Positions 23,095 to 23,781 of a DNA stretch of 23,781 bases are shown one piece after another. Numbering within the stretch: the first letter of the stretch is position 1; the number at the start of each line of letters is the position of its first letter. The notes below the pieces were generated by a model. The model did no database searches. It saw only the letters and a list, made by a program, of their open reading frames with translations, and had not been told where the DNA came from. The DNA is taken from positions 1 through 23,781 of the forward strand of contig JBGRQB010000050.1 of NCBI GenBank assembly GCA_041725875.1, given 5' to 3'. Origin of the DNA: JBGRQB01 sp041725875. Its GTDB lineage: Bacteria; Bacteroidota; Ignavibacteria; Ignavibacteriales; Melioribacteraceae. The position numbers were made by a program, and so were the translations under genes.

Positions 23095-23364
23095 TTATTT
23101 GCAAGGATAATCGCAAGTGTATCCGCCGCAAGTACCATTACAACTTAACTCACAAGAGTTTTCATTGCAATAAGTGTGTCCGCAAGTTGCATCGCAGTTT
23201 GTTGCATAATCTGATGGTTCGCACATTTCGGCTTCAGTTTGCTCACAATTAGGTGGTGCCGTATAAGTTCCATTTCCCGCTACAGTACCTGTTTGTTTGT
23301 TGCTTTTGCTGGTTCTAAAAGATTCAACTTTTAGTTGCTCAATGTTCAATTTGATTTTTTTCAT
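23095..23364 (-). CDS. Pinensin-like RiPP precursor peptide G (89 aa)
   Basis: The leader is MKKIKLNIEQLKVESFRT followed by QTGTVAGN. The core has ten Cys, the most in the array, within short repeats such as TCGHTYC, SCNGTC and YTCDYPC that alternate Cys with Thr/Ser. The ATG at 23364 is chosen because TAGGGAT lies about 10 nt upstream and the leader aligns with the others; the frame extends further upstream but through the RNA element. The gene has its own promoter, RNA element (23463-23532), GCGCGC motif and terminator. Confidence 0.8.
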   Translation of the reverse strand: MKKIKLNIEQLKVESFRTSKSNKQTGTVAGNGTYTAPPNCEQTEAEMCEPSDYATNCDATCGHTYCNENSCELSCNGTCGGYTCDYPCK

Positions 23365-23404
23365 GTTAGTATCCCTAAATTTGATAATTTTAAAATCTGG
23401 ACAT

Positions 23405-23420
23405 ATTACCTGCGCGCTTT
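23405..23420 (-). promoter_or_regulatory. Conserved GCGCGC-containing leader motif, copy in gene G
   Basis: AAAGCGCGCAGGTAAT on the minus strand matches the motif in leader A over 13 bases, about 43 nt after the RNA element. Confidence 0.5.
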
Positions 23421-23462
23421 GATAATAGATCCGGTTGATAGATAAAATATAAAGAGATATTA

Positions 23463-23532
23463 GTCGGTTGCGTGTGTGAAATTTCACATCTCGGAACAAA
23501 GATCCCGCGTCTTACCCATAGACCAACACGCC
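23463..23532 (-). ncRNA. Conserved structured 5' leader RNA element, copy 5 (gene G)
   Basis: This copy differs from copy 3 at one base of the first hairpin loop (nt 19) and at nt 50-51, where the third arm becomes a perfect GTGAAATTTCAC palindrome. The -7 box lies 6 nt upstream. Confidence 0.75.
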
Positions 23533-23538
23533 TGAATT

Positions 23539-23568
23539 CAAAATAATGTTCGGTTAATAAAAAGGCAA
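23539..23568 (-). promoter_or_regulatory. Promoter of gene G (TTGC-N19-TATTTTG)
   Basis: TTGC (23565-23568) and TATTTTG (23539-23545) are 19 nt apart, the same arrangement as for gene E, and the RNA element begins 6 nt downstream. Confidence 0.55.
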
Positions 23569-23655
23569 GTTATTTAAATTAGTACTAATAATTTTAAATA
23601 GGTTTTACATTAAATTCGTAAGTTTAGCATTTGGAAAATTAACAAGTTAAGGTAA

Positions 23656-23769
23656 GTGAAAGTGGGACAAAAAAGAACTTTTATAGAATTGTCAGCAGCC
23701 ATATCGGCTGTTGTAATTAGTTTATGTGCATTGCTGATTTCTTACAAACAGATAGTAATGATGGAATAA
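23656..23769 (+). CDS. Small single-helix membrane peptide reading frame, possibly interrupted
   Basis: Starting at GTG 23656 (or GTG 23662, same frame) the frame encodes about 37 residues: a short polar start (GQKRTFIEL), one membrane helix (SAAISAVVISLCALLISY) and KQIVMME before TAA. AAGG lies a few nt upstream of the first GTG. The sequence resembles the N-terminus of longer single-helix proteins of bacteria, which usually continue with Gln-rich residues after the helix. Here the codons after the stop (CAA ATG CAC CAT) would continue that way, so the TAA may be a nonsense mutation. It might also be a genuine tiny protein followed by another start at 23773. The window ends too soon to decide. 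Confidence 0.35.
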   Translation: MKVGQKRTFIELSAAISAVVISLCALLISYKQIVMME

Positions 23770-23781
23770 CAAATGCACCAT

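Noticed and set aside
18936..23532. CRISPR array
   Set aside because: The repeats are 70 bp, separated by 440-2070 bp of genes, and each lies in a gene leader. There are no short regular spacers and no cas genes.
18936..23532. Integron attC sites or transposon ends flanking cassettes
   Set aside because: The core GTTRRRY sites are absent, the elements lie at the 5' side of genes right after promoters, and no integrase or transposase or target duplication is visible.

Overview
The window looks like a low-GC member of the Bacteroidota/Ignavibacteriota/Chlorobiota side of bacteria. This rests on promoter boxes of the TTG-N19-TAnnTTTG type (clearest at 14460-14489), an LtaS-family sulfatase-fold protein and Lon-like AAA_32 protease typical of that group, and a large set of precursor peptides with the leader style of pinensin-type lanthipeptides. 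The species cannot be named from the sequence.

Region 1 (1-5232, + strand): the end of an ECF sigma factor, its overlapping zinc-finger anti-sigma factor and a membrane protein with C-terminal zinc ribbons form an operon that ends in a terminator. A second run follows: cbiZ (cobamide salvage), a GrpB-family protein and an LtaS-like phosphoglycerol transferase. Region 2 (5233-10712, - strand): a tightly packed set transcribed lon-like protease > pyruvate kinase > AmmeMemoRadiSam radical SAM enzyme > small secreted beta-rich protein. Region 3 (11042-14431, + strand): mfd. Region 4 (14482-18574, + strand): a GntR/FadR-type repressor with a perfect operator on its own promoter, then a large fused iron-sulfur/flavin oxidoreductase and a DAO-type flavoprotein. 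Together these resemble the HcnABC / hydroxyproline / opine / proline dehydrogenase complexes, so this is probably an inducible amino-acid or imino-acid oxidation operon.

Region 5 (18575-23781) is the unusual part. Seven small genes on the - strand encode peptides of 69-98 residues. They share one leader (MKK-x-KL-x4-L-x-V-x-SF, then a GT[V/I/L]xG motif) and have highly variable Cys/Thr-rich cores. Five copies of a nearly identical 69-70 bp element sit in the 5' leaders of these genes, four of them exactly 6 nt downstream of a -7 box. The element can fold as a cloverleaf whose linker lengths match tRNA, although it is not a tRNA. Nearly all differences among the five copies lie in loops, at unpaired sites, or change G-U to A-U pairs. 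This is a strong candidate for an undescribed cis-acting 5' RNA controlling a family of RiPP precursors. Most units have their own promoter, RNA element, precursor and hairpin terminator. All seven peptides contain an even number of cysteines (4, 6, 8, 6, 8, 8, 10) and none lies in the leader. No modification enzyme, protease or transporter is in the window. A LamG-type lipoprotein gene on the opposite strand interrupts the array. A tiny membrane-peptide reading frame, possibly broken by an in-frame stop, lies at the right edge.
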